This document shows positions 17,000-25,404 of a stretch of DNA of 64,000 nucleotides, in pieces. Location: positions 124,001 to 188,000 of the forward strand of contig NZ_CALBRW010000018.1 of assembly GCF_937927635.1 (NCBI RefSeq). Direction: 5' to 3'. The translations under genes and the position numbers were made by a program. Under the pieces are notes generated by a model. That model searched no databases, had not been told where the DNA came from, and was given only the letters and a program-made list of their open reading frames with translations. The number at the start of each line of letters is the position of its first letter. Position 1 is the first letter of the stretch. This stretch comes from an uncultured Microbacterium sp. GTDB lineage: Bacteria; Actinomycetota; Actinomycetes; Actinomycetales; Microbacteriaceae.

Positions 17000-17821
17000 A
17001 TGAACGGACCGGTCGGGCAGCCCACGCGGGGGACGACGGGGACGAACCGACTGCGGCGGAACGACCGGTGGATCGCGGCATCCGAGGCGTTCCGGGCGGC
17101 ATCCGATCCGCTCGTGATCGACCTGGGATTCGGCGCCAGCGGAGTCACCGCGTTCGAGCTCGCGCAACGGCTGCGGCAGAAGAGAGCGGATGCCGAGGTG
17201 ATCGGCCTCGAGCTGGATCCGGCGCGCGTGGCTACGGCGCGGACGCAACTGGAGGATGTGCGGGCGGGACGCACGCCGTTCGCGGCCGACCTGCCGGTGT
17301 CTTTCGCCCGCGGAGGCTTCGAGGTGCCGCTGCCAGGCGGCCGCCGGCCGGCGATCATCCGCGCCATGAACGTGCTGCGGCAGTACGACGAGTCCGACGT
17401 CGCCGACGCGTGGAAGCGCGTGGCCTCGCGCCTCGCACCGGGAGGCCTGCTGATCGAGGGCACCTGCAACGAGATCGGACGCGTGGCCAGCTGGGTCGAC
17501 GTGCGGCCCGGTGGCGTGCCCGTGCGATTCACCATCGCCCTGCGGCTGGCAGATCTCGAGCATCCGAGCATCGTCGCGGAGCGCCTGCCCAAGGCCCTCA
17601 TCCACCGCAACGTCCCCGGCGAGCGCATCCACGACCTGCTCGTCGCGCTGGATCGGGAGTGGGAGCACGCGGCACCGCTCTCCACCTTCGGACCCGTGCA
17701 GCGCTGGCTGGGCATGGTCTCAGCGCTCAAGGCGCAGGGCGTGCCCGTGCAGGGCTCCAAGTCCCGTTGGCGCCTCGGCGAACTCACCGTCCCCTGGGAG
17801 ACCGTGTCGCCGGCATCCTGA
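17000..17821 (+). CDS. Class I SAM-dependent methyltransferase-like protein
   Basis: A 273-residue protein with a methyltransferase fold. Motif I is VIDLGFGASGVTAFELA at about 34-50, the acidic end of strand 2 is VIGLELDP, and motif IV-like residues are in IIRAMNVLRQY. RLAPGGLLIEGTCNE fits the post-motif region. The substrate is unknown, and no target-recognition domain is visible. The start is the ATG at 17000 after GGAAGG, directly behind a G-tract cluster. It is convergent with ygfZ, and an 87-bp repeat lies between the two ends. Confidence 0.85.
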   Translation: MNGPVGQPTRGTTGTNRLRRNDRWIAASEAFRAASDPLVIDLGFGASGVTAFELAQRLRQKRADAEVIGLELDPARVATARTQLEDVRAGRTPFAADLPVSFARGGFEVPLPGGRRPAIIRAMNVLRQYDESDVADAWKRVASRLAPGGLLIEGTCNEIGRVASWVDVRPGGVPVRFTIALRLADLEHPSIVAERLPKALIHRNVPGERIHDLLVALDREWEHAAPLSTFGPVQRWLGMVSALKAQGVPVQGSKSRWRLGELTVPWETVSPAS

Positions 17822-17830
17822 CGTCCCGTG

Positions 17831-17917
17831 TGTCGAGTCACTGATGAACCGGGCGATGCTCGGTGTGTCGAGCCGGCGACACGCCGTACGACCGCGCGAG
17901 CGTCAGTGATCCGTCAC
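17831..17917 (+). repeat. 87-bp structured repeat, copy A
   Basis: Outer arms are TGTCGAGTCACTGATG and CGTCAGTGATCCGTCAC; inner arms are CGGTGTGTCG and CGACACGCCG. It has the same length and the same inner-arm offset (30 bases) as copies B and C. It lies between the convergent methyltransferase and ygfZ genes. Confidence 0.85.
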
Positions 17918-17924
17918 CGGGCCG

Positions 17925-17946
17925 GCCCTTCGACAGGCTCAGGGAC
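17925..17946. repeat. Short REP-like sequence (copy 2)
   Basis: GCCCTTCGACAGGCTCAGGG plus AC, a near match to 7474-7493. It lies directly after the 87-bp element, in the intergenic space before the ygfZ stop. Confidence 0.65.
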
Positions 17947-17974
17947 CCAGATGCGGAGGCCCGAGCCCAGGGGC

Positions 17975-19069
17975 TCAGTGCGAGTGGCGGGGGTCCTCCG
18001 CCACGGGGCGGCGGGACAGGCGCGTGAGGCGGGGGACGTCGGCGGTGGCGCCGGCATCCGCCGGGACGATCACCTGCTGAGCGGCCGAGATGTCCCCGCC
18101 CTCGGTGCGCACGATCAGGTCGCCGACGGGCGCACGGCGCGACAGGATCGCCAGCGCGATCGGGCCGTCCTCGTAGTGCATGGCCACCGAGGTCACATGA
18201 CCGACCTCGGCATCGCCCGCGAACACCAGGTCGCCTGCGACGGGCAGGATGACATCGCTGCCGTCCAGCGACAGCGCGGCCAGGCGGCGCGGCGGATGCC
18301 CGAGATTGTGCACCTTCGCGATGGTCTCCTGCCCGCGGTAGCACCCCTTGTTCAGGTGCACGGCGGTGCGGATCCAGTCGGATTCGTGCGGGATGCTGCG
18401 CTCATCCACCTCGTGCGACCAGCGCGGCCGCCAGGCGGCGACGCGCAGCGCCTCGGCGGCGAGCGCACCGGCGAACGGCCCGGTCACTCGCGAGGCGTCG
18501 TCGAGCACCGCGATGCTCCAGGCGTAGTCCGCGGCGGGATGCCCGTCGGAGAGCGAGTACTGATGCCCGCCGGGCTGGATCTCGCGCCACGGGTCGCGCC
18601 AGATGAGCGGCACGCCGTGCGGAGCGGATGCCGTGACGCGGCCCTCCGCATCGCCGCCGGCGAAGAACCCGACCAGACGCGCGTCCTCGTGCACGGTGAC
18701 GACGACGCGTGAGCGGAAGACCATGCGCTTCAGCCAGCTCACCAGCTGCTCGGCATCCCCGGCATCCGCGATGAGCCACACGGACGCACCGTCCTCGAGC
18801 ACCCCTGCGGCGTGCTCGACGTGACCCTGGGGATCGAGGATCAGCAGTTCGGTGCTCTCCCCCGCCCGCAGCCGCGTGAGCGCCTGCGAGGTGAATGAGT
18901 TCAGCCAGGTCAGCCGGTCCTCGCCCGCGACCTCGATGAGCACGCGGTCGCCGAGCGGCGCGAGCGCCGTGCCCGAGACCAGGGCGCGCTGCTCGACGAG
19001 CGGGTTGCCGAAGTGCATGAAGAGGTCGCCGTCGCGGATGCCGCCGGGAAGAGAGCCGAAGGAGGTCAT
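17975..19069 (-). CDS. Folate-binding YgfZ/GcvT-like protein
   Basis: A 364-residue protein of the YgfZ family, tetrahydrofolate-binding relatives of GcvT that help maintain iron-sulfur enzymes. The family signature K-G-C-Y-x-G-Q-E is present as NKGCYRGQETIAKVHNLGH, with the conserved cysteine, near residue 240. The N-terminal part (LTWLNSFTSQALTRL) is the first folate-binding region. The ATG at 19069 is separated by one base from the stop of the FABP gene, so they form an operon and its ribosome-binding site (GAGGGTC region) lies inside the FABP gene. Ten codons of extension upstream are possible but unneeded. Confidence 0.92.
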   Translation of the reverse strand: MTSFGSLPGGIRDGDLFMHFGNPLVEQRALVSGTALAPLGDRVLIEVAGEDRLTWLNSFTSQALTRLRAGESTELLILDPQGHVEHAAGVLEDGASVWLIADAGDAEQLVSWLKRMVFRSRVVVTVHEDARLVGFFAGGDAEGRVTASAPHGVPLIWRDPWREIQPGGHQYSLSDGHPAADYAWSIAVLDDASRVTGPFAGALAAEALRVAAWRPRWSHEVDERSIPHESDWIRTAVHLNKGCYRGQETIAKVHNLGHPPRRLAALSLDGSDVILPVAGDLVFAGDAEVGHVTSVAMHYEDGPIALAILSRRAPVGDLIVRTEGGDISAAQQVIVPADAGATADVPRLTRLSRRPVAEDPRHSH

Positions 19070-19070
19070 C

Positions 19071-19679
19071 TCAGACCCTCGCCAGACGCGCGGAGGCATG
19101 CGACTTCAGCTTCTCGCCGAGCGCGGTGATGTCCCAGGCCCACAGCAGATGCCCGTCCACCAGGCCGTACATGCGGCTGGCGGCGCTGTACTGCCGGTGC
19201 GCAGCACCGGCAGGGCGCACCACGGCATCCGTCGCGATGTCGATGCGCGGGCCGGCGATGCGACCCAGGTACAGCTCGAGCGTGCCGTCGGAGTGGGCGA
19301 CCGACACCTCGATCGGGAAGCCGTCGTCGGTGCGCAGCGCCTCGACATCATCCACCGTGCGCGCCGGGCCCGCGGCCACCGGAGGCAGCAGCGCGGGGCC
19401 GGGGTCGGCATCCGTGTGCGGGCGCGCGAGCCGCCAGAAGCCGGTCTCCGCCAGCAGCTGCACCGGCTCGTCCGCGCCCTCCTCGCCGAGGAAGGATGCC
19501 GTGGCGGCGTAGTTCAGAAACGGGCCGCCGTCATGGCTGAAGCTCACGCGGTGCGAGAACTCGCCCTGGAAGCGCTGCTCGCCCGCGGCGTACTCGATGA
19601 CACCGGTGCCCTCCCAGACCCCGATCAGCCACGACAGGGGCGCGAGGTCGGCGGGAAGATCGGTCGGGAGGTCGATCAC
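19071..19679 (-). CDS. FABP-like nitrobindin family protein
   Basis: A 202-residue protein of the nitrobindin/FABP-like (THAP4-like) family, ten-stranded beta barrels that bind heme in some members. PLSWLIGVWEGTG is the family start, where GxWxGxG forms the first strand. FSHRVSFSHDGGPFLNYA and LLAETGFWRL are typical, and the C-terminal region holds the segment where the heme-binding His lies in nitrobindins. The GTG start (VIDLPTDLP) lacks a strong ribosome-binding site and sits 13 bases after a 37-residue membrane protein gene, suggesting coupling. Mycobacterial homologues carry the FABP label. Heme binding is inference. Confidence 0.88.
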   Translation of the reverse strand: MIDLPTDLPADLAPLSWLIGVWEGTGVIEYAAGEQRFQGEFSHRVSFSHDGGPFLNYAATASFLGEEGADEPVQLLAETGFWRLARPHTDADPGPALLPPVAAGPARTVDDVEALRTDDGFPIEVSVAHSDGTLELYLGRIAGPRIDIATDAVVRPAGAAHRQYSAASRMYGLVDGHLLWAWDITALGEKLKSHASARLARV

Positions 19680-19692
19680 GACAGCGGTCTGA

Positions 19693-19806
19693 TCAGCGCT
19701 GGCCGCGGAACAGGTTGACGAGCACGACGCCGGCGACGAAGGCGATCGCAAGGCTCGCCAGTCCCAGCAGACCGAGGAAGAAGAATTCGAGCGCGACGGG
19801 ATCCAT
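19693..19806 (-). CDS. Small single-span membrane protein (37 residues)
   Basis: This short open frame of 38 codons encodes a charged-poor start (MDPVALEFFFLG), a long hydrophobic helix to about residue 30 (LGLASLAIAFVAGVVLVNLF) and the basic end RGQR. The composition is that of a tail-in membrane peptide, the codons are strongly G/C-ending, and it lies 13 bases ahead of the FABP gene on the same strand. The ATG at 19806 follows GTGGGGTGC. It is probably a real small protein of unknown role at the head of the FABP-ygfZ operon. It is too short for default gene callers. Confidence 0.6.
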   Translation of the reverse strand: MDPVALEFFFLGLLGLASLAIAFVAGVVLVNLFRGQR

Positions 19807-19881
19807 GCACCCCACTCTAGTCGGTCACGGCACAGGATGCTCGCGCCGCACAGACCGGCGGCCTTCGTCGGCGACGGGGGC

Positions 19882-20175
19882 TCAGACCGCCGCGGCCAGG
19901 GCCGACAGGCCGAACACGCCCGAGACGAGTCCCATCACGATCAGCGCGCCGACGACGCTCCCCGCCACTCGGACGATGAAGCCCTGCGCCCGGCCGTAGG
20001 CCAGCTGCACGGCGAACGCCAGCAGCAGCACGAACCCGAACGCGATCAGGAGCCAGGTCATCCGCTCGCCCTCGGGCAGCACGATCCCCAGCGCGACGGC
20101 CACGACCAGCGACACGATCCACACGGCGATCACGCCGTGGAACGCGTTGCGCGGTGCGAGGGCCGGTTCCGACAT
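19882..20175 (-). CDS. Small integral membrane protein
   Basis: A 97-residue protein with three predicted membrane helices: VIAVWIVSLVVAVALGIVL (about 15-33), WLLIAFGFVLLLAFAVQLAY (about 41-60) and VAGSVVGALIVMGLVSGVFG (about 70-89). RMTW and YGRAQGF form the loops. I do not recognise a named family; similar short proteins beside glnR are seen in Microbacteriaceae. It is divergent from glnR (71 bases between the starts) and upstream of the FABP operon. The ATG at 20175 is the only good start. No function is assigned. Confidence 0.75.
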   Translation of the reverse strand: MSEPALAPRNAFHGVIAVWIVSLVVAVALGIVLPEGERMTWLLIAFGFVLLLAFAVQLAYGRAQGFIVRVAGSVVGALIVMGLVSGVFGLSALAAAV

Positions 20176-20246
20176 GCCCCCATCGTACTGATCCCGTCCG
20201 GTGACTCGAAGTGAGACGCCTGGGAGCCGCGAAGTAAGCTCGACCC

Positions 20247-20924
20247 GTGGCCCAGCTGCTCGCGCTCAGCTCCGCACCAGACGCGGAGGCGATGCTGCCC
20301 GCGCTCGGACTGCTCGCCCACGGCATCCGCCGGCATCCGTCCGACCCCGGCCACCTGATGGCGCTGCCCGATGCCGACGTCATCCTCGTCGACGCGAGAG
20401 CCGACCTGATCGCCGCCCGCGCTGCCTGCCGGCTGCTGCGCACCGCGGCCGTCGAGGCGCCGGTGCTGCTGGTGGTCACCGAGGGCGGCCTCAGCGCGGT
20501 GTCCGCCGACTGGGGCTTCGACGACGTGATCCTCGCCGGCGCCGGACCCGCCGAGATCGACGCGCGCCTGCGGCTGGCGCTGGCACGGGCAGCGGATGCC
20601 GAGCCCGCCCGCGTGCAGGCATCCGGGATCACCATCGACGAGCAGTCCTACTCGGCCAAGCTGCACGGACGCCCGCTGGATCTGACGTACAAGGAGTTCC
20701 AGCTGCTGCACTTCCTGGCGACGCACCCGTCCCGGGTGTTCACCCGCGAGCAGCTGCTGAGCGATGTCTGGGGGTACGACTACTTCGGGGGCACCCGCAC
20801 GGTCGACGTGCACGTGCGACGACTGCGCGCCAAGCTCGGAGACGCGGAGCAGATCATCGGCACCGTGCGCAACGTGGGCTACCGGTTCAATCTTCACGAC
20901 GAGGACCACCGGCAGGACGACTGA
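20247..20924 (+). CDS. glnR: Nitrogen regulator GlnR (atypical OmpR-type response regulator)
   Basis: A 225-residue orphan regulator. The N-terminal atypical receiver keeps the position of the aspartate (Asp49 in VILVDARADL) but lacks the other phosphorylation residues, as in GlnR, which senses through a charge-pocket dimer. The stretch ALGLLAHGIRRHP and VVTEGGLSAVSADWGFDDVILAGAGPAE matches Streptomyces and mycobacterial GlnR closely. The C-terminal winged helix is DLTYKEFQLLHFLATHP, DYFGGTRTVDVHVRRLRAKLG and VRNVGYRF. GlnR controls glutamine synthetase, ammonium and nitrate genes. GTG start. It lies 31 bases ahead of ppk1, so the two may be co-expressed. Confidence 0.93.
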   Translation: MAQLLALSSAPDAEAMLPALGLLAHGIRRHPSDPGHLMALPDADVILVDARADLIAARAACRLLRTAAVEAPVLLVVTEGGLSAVSADWGFDDVILAGAGPAEIDARLRLALARAADAEPARVQASGITIDEQSYSAKLHGRPLDLTYKEFQLLHFLATHPSRVFTREQLLSDVWGYDYFGGTRTVDVHVRRLRAKLGDAEQIIGTVRNVGYRFNLHDEDHRQDD

Positions 20925-20955
20925 GTGCACCCGTCGGCAACCTGCGGGTGCAAAG

Positions 20956-23127
20956 ATGTACCCCATGATGGACACCGATCTTGCCGACGCCGGGCTCGGC
21001 GATGCCGAGGACGATGACTTCGACGCGCACGAGGTGCCGGATGCCGATCTGCCCGACCACCGCTACCACGACCGCGAGCTGAGCTGGCTGGCGTTCAACC
21101 AGCGCGTGCTGGAGCTGGCTGAGGATCCATCGCTGCCGGAGCTGGAGCGGGCCAACTTCCTGGCCATCTTCGCCAGCAACCTCGACGAGTTCTTCATGGT
21201 GCGCGTAGCGGGCCTCAAGCGCCGCATCCTCACCGGCCTCGCCGTGCCCACCAACGTCGGGCGGGCGCCGACCGACGTGCTCTCCGACATCTCCGCCGAG
21301 GCGCACGCGCTGCAGCTGCGCCATGCGGATGCCTGGACGAACCAGGTCAAGCCCGCACTGTCGGATGCCGGGATCGAGATCACCGAGTGGGAGGATCTGA
21401 CCGACCCCGAACGCGATGCCCTCGGCGAGTACTTCCAGGCGCAGGTGTTCCCCGTGCTCATGCCGCTGGCCGTCGATCCTGCCCATCCGTTCCCGTACAT
21501 CTCGGGCCTGTCGCTGAACCTCGCCATCCGCATCCGCAACGCCCGCACCGGACGGCAGGACTTCGCGCGCCTGAAGGTGCCGCCCATGCTGCCGCGCTTC
21601 GTGGAGGTGCCGGGTCGGGGCGAGATCCTGCGCTTCATCCGGCTCGAGGAGCTCATCGCCAACCACCTCGACGACCTGTTCCCCGGCATGGAGGTGCTCG
21701 ATCATCACGCCTTCCGCCTCACCCGCAACGAGGACGTGGAGATCGAGGAGGACGAGTCCGAGAATCTCATCCAGGCGCTGGAGGCCGAACTGCTGCGCCG
21801 CCGGTTCGGCCCGCCGATCCGGCTGGAGATCACCGACGACATGGACGACGTGACGCTCGAGCTGCTGATCAAGGAGCTCGACATCACCGACCAGGAGGTC
21901 TACCGGCTCCCCGGCCCCCTGGACCTGCGCGGGCTGTTCGACCTGGCCCGCGTCGACCGGCCCGACCTGCGCTACCCGCCGCACCTGCCCACCACCGCGG
22001 TGGCGTTCCAGCCCGGCGACAGCAACGAGCGCGCCGACGTGTTCAAGTCGATCGGCCGCGCGGACGTGCTGGTGCACCACCCCTATGAGTCGTTCGCGAC
22101 CAGCGTGCAGGCGTTCCTGGATCAGGCCGCCCGCGACCCGCACGTGCTGGCCATCAAGCTCACGCTCTACCGCACCTCGGGCGACAGCCCCATCGTGCAG
22201 GCCCTCATCGACGCCGCCGAGGCGGGCAAGCAGGTGCTGGCGCTCGTGGAGGTGAAGGCGCGGTTCGACGAGGCGAACAACATCGTGTGGGCGCGCAAGC
22301 TCGAGAAGGCCGGCGTGCACGTGGTGTACGGCCTGGTCGGGCTGAAGACGCACTGCAAGCTGGCGCTGGTCATCCGCGAGGAGGACGGCGTGCTGCGCAG
22401 CTACTCGCACGTGGGCACCGGCAACTACAACCCGAAGACCAGCCGCATCTACGAGGACTTCGGTCTGTTCACCGCCGACCCGCAGGTGGGCAGGGATCTC
22501 ACCCGCCTGTTCAACGAGCTCAGCGGCTACGCCATCGAGAAGAAGTTCAAGCGCCTGCTGGTGGCGCCCAGGTACCTGCGCAAGGGGCTGCTGCGGCTCA
22601 TCGAGCAGGAGCGCCGCAACGCCGTGGAGGGCAGGCCCGCCCGGGTGCGCATCAAGGTCAACTCGATGGTCGACGAGCAGATCATCGATGCGCTGTACCG
22701 CGCGAGCATGGCGGGCGTGAAGGTGGAGGTGTGGGTGCGCGGCATCTGCAGCCTGCGCGGCGACCTGCCCGGCGTCAGCGACAACATCACGGTGCGCAGC
22801 ATCCTGGGCCGCTACCTGGAGCACTCCCGCATCTTCGCCTTCGACAACGACGGCGACCCGATCGTGTACATCGGCAGCGCCGACATGATGCATCGCAACC
22901 TGGACCGTCGCGTCGAGGCGCTGGTGCGGCTCTCGTCGCCGGACCACATCGAGGAGCTGCATGCGCTGTTCGACCTGGCCATGGATCCGGGCACGAACTC
23001 GTGGCACCTCACCGGGAACGGCGTCTGGGAGCGGAATGCGGATGCCGACGGCGAGCCGCTCATCGACCTGCAGGACCGCACGATGACAGCCGTGCAGAGC
23101 CGCCGACGCAAGCGCACGGTCCGATGA
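20956..23127 (+). CDS. ppk1: Polyphosphate kinase 1
   Basis: A 723-residue enzyme that makes polyphosphate from ATP, reversibly. The N-terminal domain begins at YHDRELSWLAFNQRVLELA after a 37-residue acidic leader. The head domain has FFMVRVAGLKRR. The two C-terminal phospholipase-D-like domains hold the autophosphorylated histidine, His485 in SYSHVGTGNYNPKT, and KTHCKLALV. SILGRYLEHSRIFAF and YIGSADMMHRNLDRRVE are signatures of the last domain. Three in-frame ATGs occur at 20956, 20965 and 20968; I use the first, but none has a strong ribosome-binding site. The stop overlaps the next gene (ATGA), a conserved pairing with a MutT1-like protein. Confidence 0.96.
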   Translation: MYPMMDTDLADAGLGDAEDDDFDAHEVPDADLPDHRYHDRELSWLAFNQRVLELAEDPSLPELERANFLAIFASNLDEFFMVRVAGLKRRILTGLAVPTNVGRAPTDVLSDISAEAHALQLRHADAWTNQVKPALSDAGIEITEWEDLTDPERDALGEYFQAQVFPVLMPLAVDPAHPFPYISGLSLNLAIRIRNARTGRQDFARLKVPPMLPRFVEVPGRGEILRFIRLEELIANHLDDLFPGMEVLDHHAFRLTRNEDVEIEEDESENLIQALEAELLRRRFGPPIRLEITDDMDDVTLELLIKELDITDQEVYRLPGPLDLRGLFDLARVDRPDLRYPPHLPTTAVAFQPGDSNERADVFKSIGRADVLVHHPYESFATSVQAFLDQAARDPHVLAIKLTLYRTSGDSPIVQALIDAAEAGKQVLALVEVKARFDEANNIVWARKLEKAGVHVVYGLVGLKTHCKLALVIREEDGVLRSYSHVGTGNYNPKTSRIYEDFGLFTADPQVGRDLTRLFNELSGYAIEKKFKRLLVAPRYLRKGLLRLIEQERRNAVEGRPARVRIKVNSMVDEQIIDALYRASMAGVKVEVWVRGICSLRGDLPGVSDNITVRSILGRYLEHSRIFAFDNDGDPIVYIGSADMMHRNLDRRVEALVRLSSPDHIEELHALFDLAMDPGTNSWHLTGNGVWERNADADGEPLIDLQDRTMTAVQSRRRKRTVR

Positions 23128-24062
23128 GCGACACTGCGGTCTTCGCAGCCGGCGCCGTGGTGTGGCGCATCGTCGAGGACAAGCTGCGCATCCTGCTGAT
23201 CCACCGCACCAAGTACCGCGACGTCACCCTGCCCAAGGGCAAGGTCGACCCCGGCGAGATGCTCGCGCAGACCGCCGTGCGCGAGGTGCACGAGGAGACC
23301 GGCATCAAGGTGCACCTGGGCGTGCCGGTGGGCGTGAGCAGGTACTGGATGCGTCCCAAGCGGCAGAAGGTCGTGCACTACTGGGCGGCGGAGGCGACGG
23401 ATGCCGCCATCCGGGCATCCAGCTTCGTGCCCAACGGCGAGATCTCCGGCGTCGAATGGGTGAGCCTGAAGAAGGCCCGCTCTCACCTGAGTTACCCCGT
23501 CGACGTGGAGATCCTCGACAACTTCGCCCGCCTGGTCGAGGACGGCGTGCTGCGCACCTTCCCGCTGATCGCGCTGCGGCACGGCAAGGCCGTCGGCCGC
23601 TCGGACTGGGAGGGCTCGGATGCCACCCGCCCGCTCACCGATCGCGGCCACCGCCAGGCATCCGCCATCGTCGCGCCGCTGCGCGCGTTCGGGGTGAAGC
23701 GCATCGTCTCCAGCGACGCCGTGCGCTGTCTGCAGACCGTGGCTCCGCTGGAGCGCAAGCTCAGGCATCCGGCCAAGGTCACCGCGAAGATCAGCCAGGA
23801 CGCCTGGGAGGACGGCACCGGCGACATCCGCGCGGTCGTGGGCCACCGCGTGCGCGCACGCAAGCCCGCCGTGCTGTGCAGCCACGGCCCCGTGCTGCCC
23901 GGCATCCTCTCCGAGCTGGCGCTGGCCACCGGCACCATGCACGGCTCCTATGTCGACAGCGCCAGCAGCCTGGAGGTCGCCGGCTTCTCGGTGGTGCACC
24001 TGTCGGCCACCAATCCCGGATCCGGGATCATCTCGATCGAGACGCACACGCCCAAGGTCTGA
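23124..24062 (+). CDS. Nudix hydrolase with histidine-phosphatase domain (MutT1-like)
   Basis: A 312-residue two-domain enzyme. The Nudix box is complete: G-x5-E-x7-REVHEETGI in GKVDPGEMLAQTAVREVHEETGI at about 50-72. From about residue 145 there is a histidine phosphatase domain with the RHG motif (ALRHGKA), the second-site SSDAVRCLQT and the final histidine CSHGPVLPG. Mycobacterial MutT1 has this architecture and cleaves 8-oxo-GTP, 8-oxo-dGTP and diadenosine polyphosphates to monophosphates. It overlaps the ppk1 stop by 4 bases, implying co-regulation of nucleotide clean-up with polyphosphate metabolism. Its end is followed by the pstS regulatory region. Confidence 0.93.
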   Translation: MSDTAVFAAGAVVWRIVEDKLRILLIHRTKYRDVTLPKGKVDPGEMLAQTAVREVHEETGIKVHLGVPVGVSRYWMRPKRQKVVHYWAAEATDAAIRASSFVPNGEISGVEWVSLKKARSHLSYPVDVEILDNFARLVEDGVLRTFPLIALRHGKAVGRSDWEGSDATRPLTDRGHRQASAIVAPLRAFGVKRIVSSDAVRCLQTVAPLERKLRHPAKVTAKISQDAWEDGTGDIRAVVGHRVRARKPAVLCSHGPVLPGILSELALATGTMHGSYVDSASSLEVAGFSVVHLSATNPGSGIISIETHTPKV

Positions 24063-24082
24063 GGCGTCGACGGTCGCGACCT

Positions 24083-24123
24083 GTTCACCTTCCGTTCACC
24101 TGAGAGCGAGAGTCCCGTTAACC
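24083..24123 (+). promoter_or_regulatory. PHO box upstream of pstS
   Basis: Two perfect direct repeats GTTCACC at 24083-24089 and 24094-24100 (11-base period) are followed by GTTAACC at 24117-24123, about two further periods downstream. This is the pattern bound by PhoP/RegX3 in actinobacteria. It ends 68 bases ahead of the pstS start and predicts induction under phosphate limitation. Confidence 0.85.
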
Positions 24124-24191
24124 GCGACTCTTAGCGTCACTGTGTGCCCTGCACCGGGCAAGACACAGACCCTCGATCGAACGGATCCACA

Positions 24192-25301
24192 GTGAAGATC
24201 TCCCGCATCGCTCGTATCGGCGCCATCGGCGTCATCTCCGCCATCGCTCTCGCGGGCTGCGCCGCGAACGAGACCAGCTCCCCCGCGGGCTCCGACCAGC
24301 CGTCCGCCGGCCCCGAGCTGAGCGGCAACCTCATCGGCGGAGGCGCCACCTCTCAGGAGGTCGCGATCGCCGCCTGGACCAAGGCCTTCCAGGGCGCCAA
24401 CTCCGGCGTGACCGTCGACTACGACCCGCAGGGCTCCGGCGCCGGCCGCGAGTCCTTCGCCGCCGGCGGCTTCGCCTTCGCCGGCTCCGACCGCGCGTTC
24501 AAGACCGACGAGCTCAGCTCGATGACCTTCAAGACCTGCGCCGCCGACTCCCCCATCATCGAGATCCCCGCCTACATCTCGCCGATCGCGATCATCTTCA
24601 ACCTCGACGGCGTCGACAAGCTGAACCTGGACGCCGACACCCTGGCGGGCATCTTCGCCGGCACCATCACGAACTGGAACGACGCGAAGATCGCCGCGAC
24701 CAATGAGGGCGTGAAGCTCCCCGACCTGGCGATCAACCCGGTGCACCGCGCCGACAAGTCCGGCACCACCGGCAACTTCACCGACTACCTGTCCGCTGCG
24801 GCAGGCTCGGTGTGGACGCACGGCTCCGTGGAGGAGTGGCCTGTCCAGTCCGGTGAGGCCGCACAGGGCACCTCCGGCGTCGTCCAGGCCGTCGAGGGCG
24901 GCAAGGGCACCATCGGCTACGCCGACGCATCGCGCGCGGGGAAGCTCGGCACCGTCTCGGTGAAGGTCGGCGACAAGTTCGTGCCGTACTCCCCCGAGGC
25001 CGCCGCGGCCATCGTGGAGCACTCGCCGCTGGAGACGCGAGACGGCAAGGGCGACCTGGCCGTCGCGCTCGACCGCACCAGCACGAAGGACGGCGTGTAC
25101 CCGGTCGTCCTGGTCAGCTACCTGATCGGCTGCGAGACCTACGCCGACCCGGCGCAGGCGGCGCTCGTGAAGGGCTTCTTCAACGAGGCCATCAGCCCCG
25201 AGGGCCAGAAGGCCGCCGCCGAGGCCGCGGGCAGCGCGCCGATCTCGGACAGCATCCGCACCAAGGCTCAGGCCGCGATCGACCTGATCGTCACGAAGTG
25301 A
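24192..25301 (+). CDS. pstS: Phosphate ABC transporter substrate-binding lipoprotein PstS
   Basis: A 369-residue phosphate-binding lipoprotein. The GTG start gives a signal peptide with lipobox LAGC and lipidated Cys23. The binding-protein fold is clear: GGGATSQEVAIAAWTKAF, YDPQGSGAGRESFAAGGFAFAGSDRA (the phosphate loop GSGAG), NPVHRADKSGTTGNFTDYL (the SGTT loop) and a C-terminal IGYADASRAG. It delivers phosphate to PstCA. A PHO box stands upstream. A 14-bp hairpin follows the stop before pstC, which should make pstS more abundant than the membrane genes. The upstream in-frame ATG is not used because it would precede the signal peptide by 16 residues. Confidence 0.97.
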   Translation: MKISRIARIGAIGVISAIALAGCAANETSSPAGSDQPSAGPELSGNLIGGGATSQEVAIAAWTKAFQGANSGVTVDYDPQGSGAGRESFAAGGFAFAGSDRAFKTDELSSMTFKTCAADSPIIEIPAYISPIAIIFNLDGVDKLNLDADTLAGIFAGTITNWNDAKIAATNEGVKLPDLAINPVHRADKSGTTGNFTDYLSAAAGSVWTHGSVEEWPVQSGEAAQGTSGVVQAVEGGKGTIGYADASRAGKLGTVSVKVGDKFVPYSPEAAAAIVEHSPLETRDGKGDLAVALDRTSTKDGVYPVVLVSYLIGCETYADPAQAALVKGFFNEAISPEGQKAAAEAAGSAPISDSIRTKAQAAIDLIVTK

Positions 25302-25306
25302 CCTCC

Positions 25307-25344
25307 CGGCGGGTCGACGGTGCGATTGCGCCGTCGACCCGCCG
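25307..25344 (+). terminator. Intercistronic hairpin between pstS and pstC
   Basis: CGGCGGGTCGACGG pairs perfectly over 14 bp with CCGTCGACCCGCCG around a 10-base loop. There is no T-run. It is probably a partial terminator or an mRNA-stabilising stem that raises PstS over PstCAB. Confidence 0.7.
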
Positions 25345-25404
25345 TCCGCTCGTCGCACACCACCCGCACGGCATCACCATCCAGAAGAGCGAGGACACCG
25401 CCAG

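Noticed and set aside
20887..23007. Minus-strand frame of 706 codons
   Set aside because: It is the antisense shadow of ppk1, with His/Val/Leu-rich shadow composition and no family motif.
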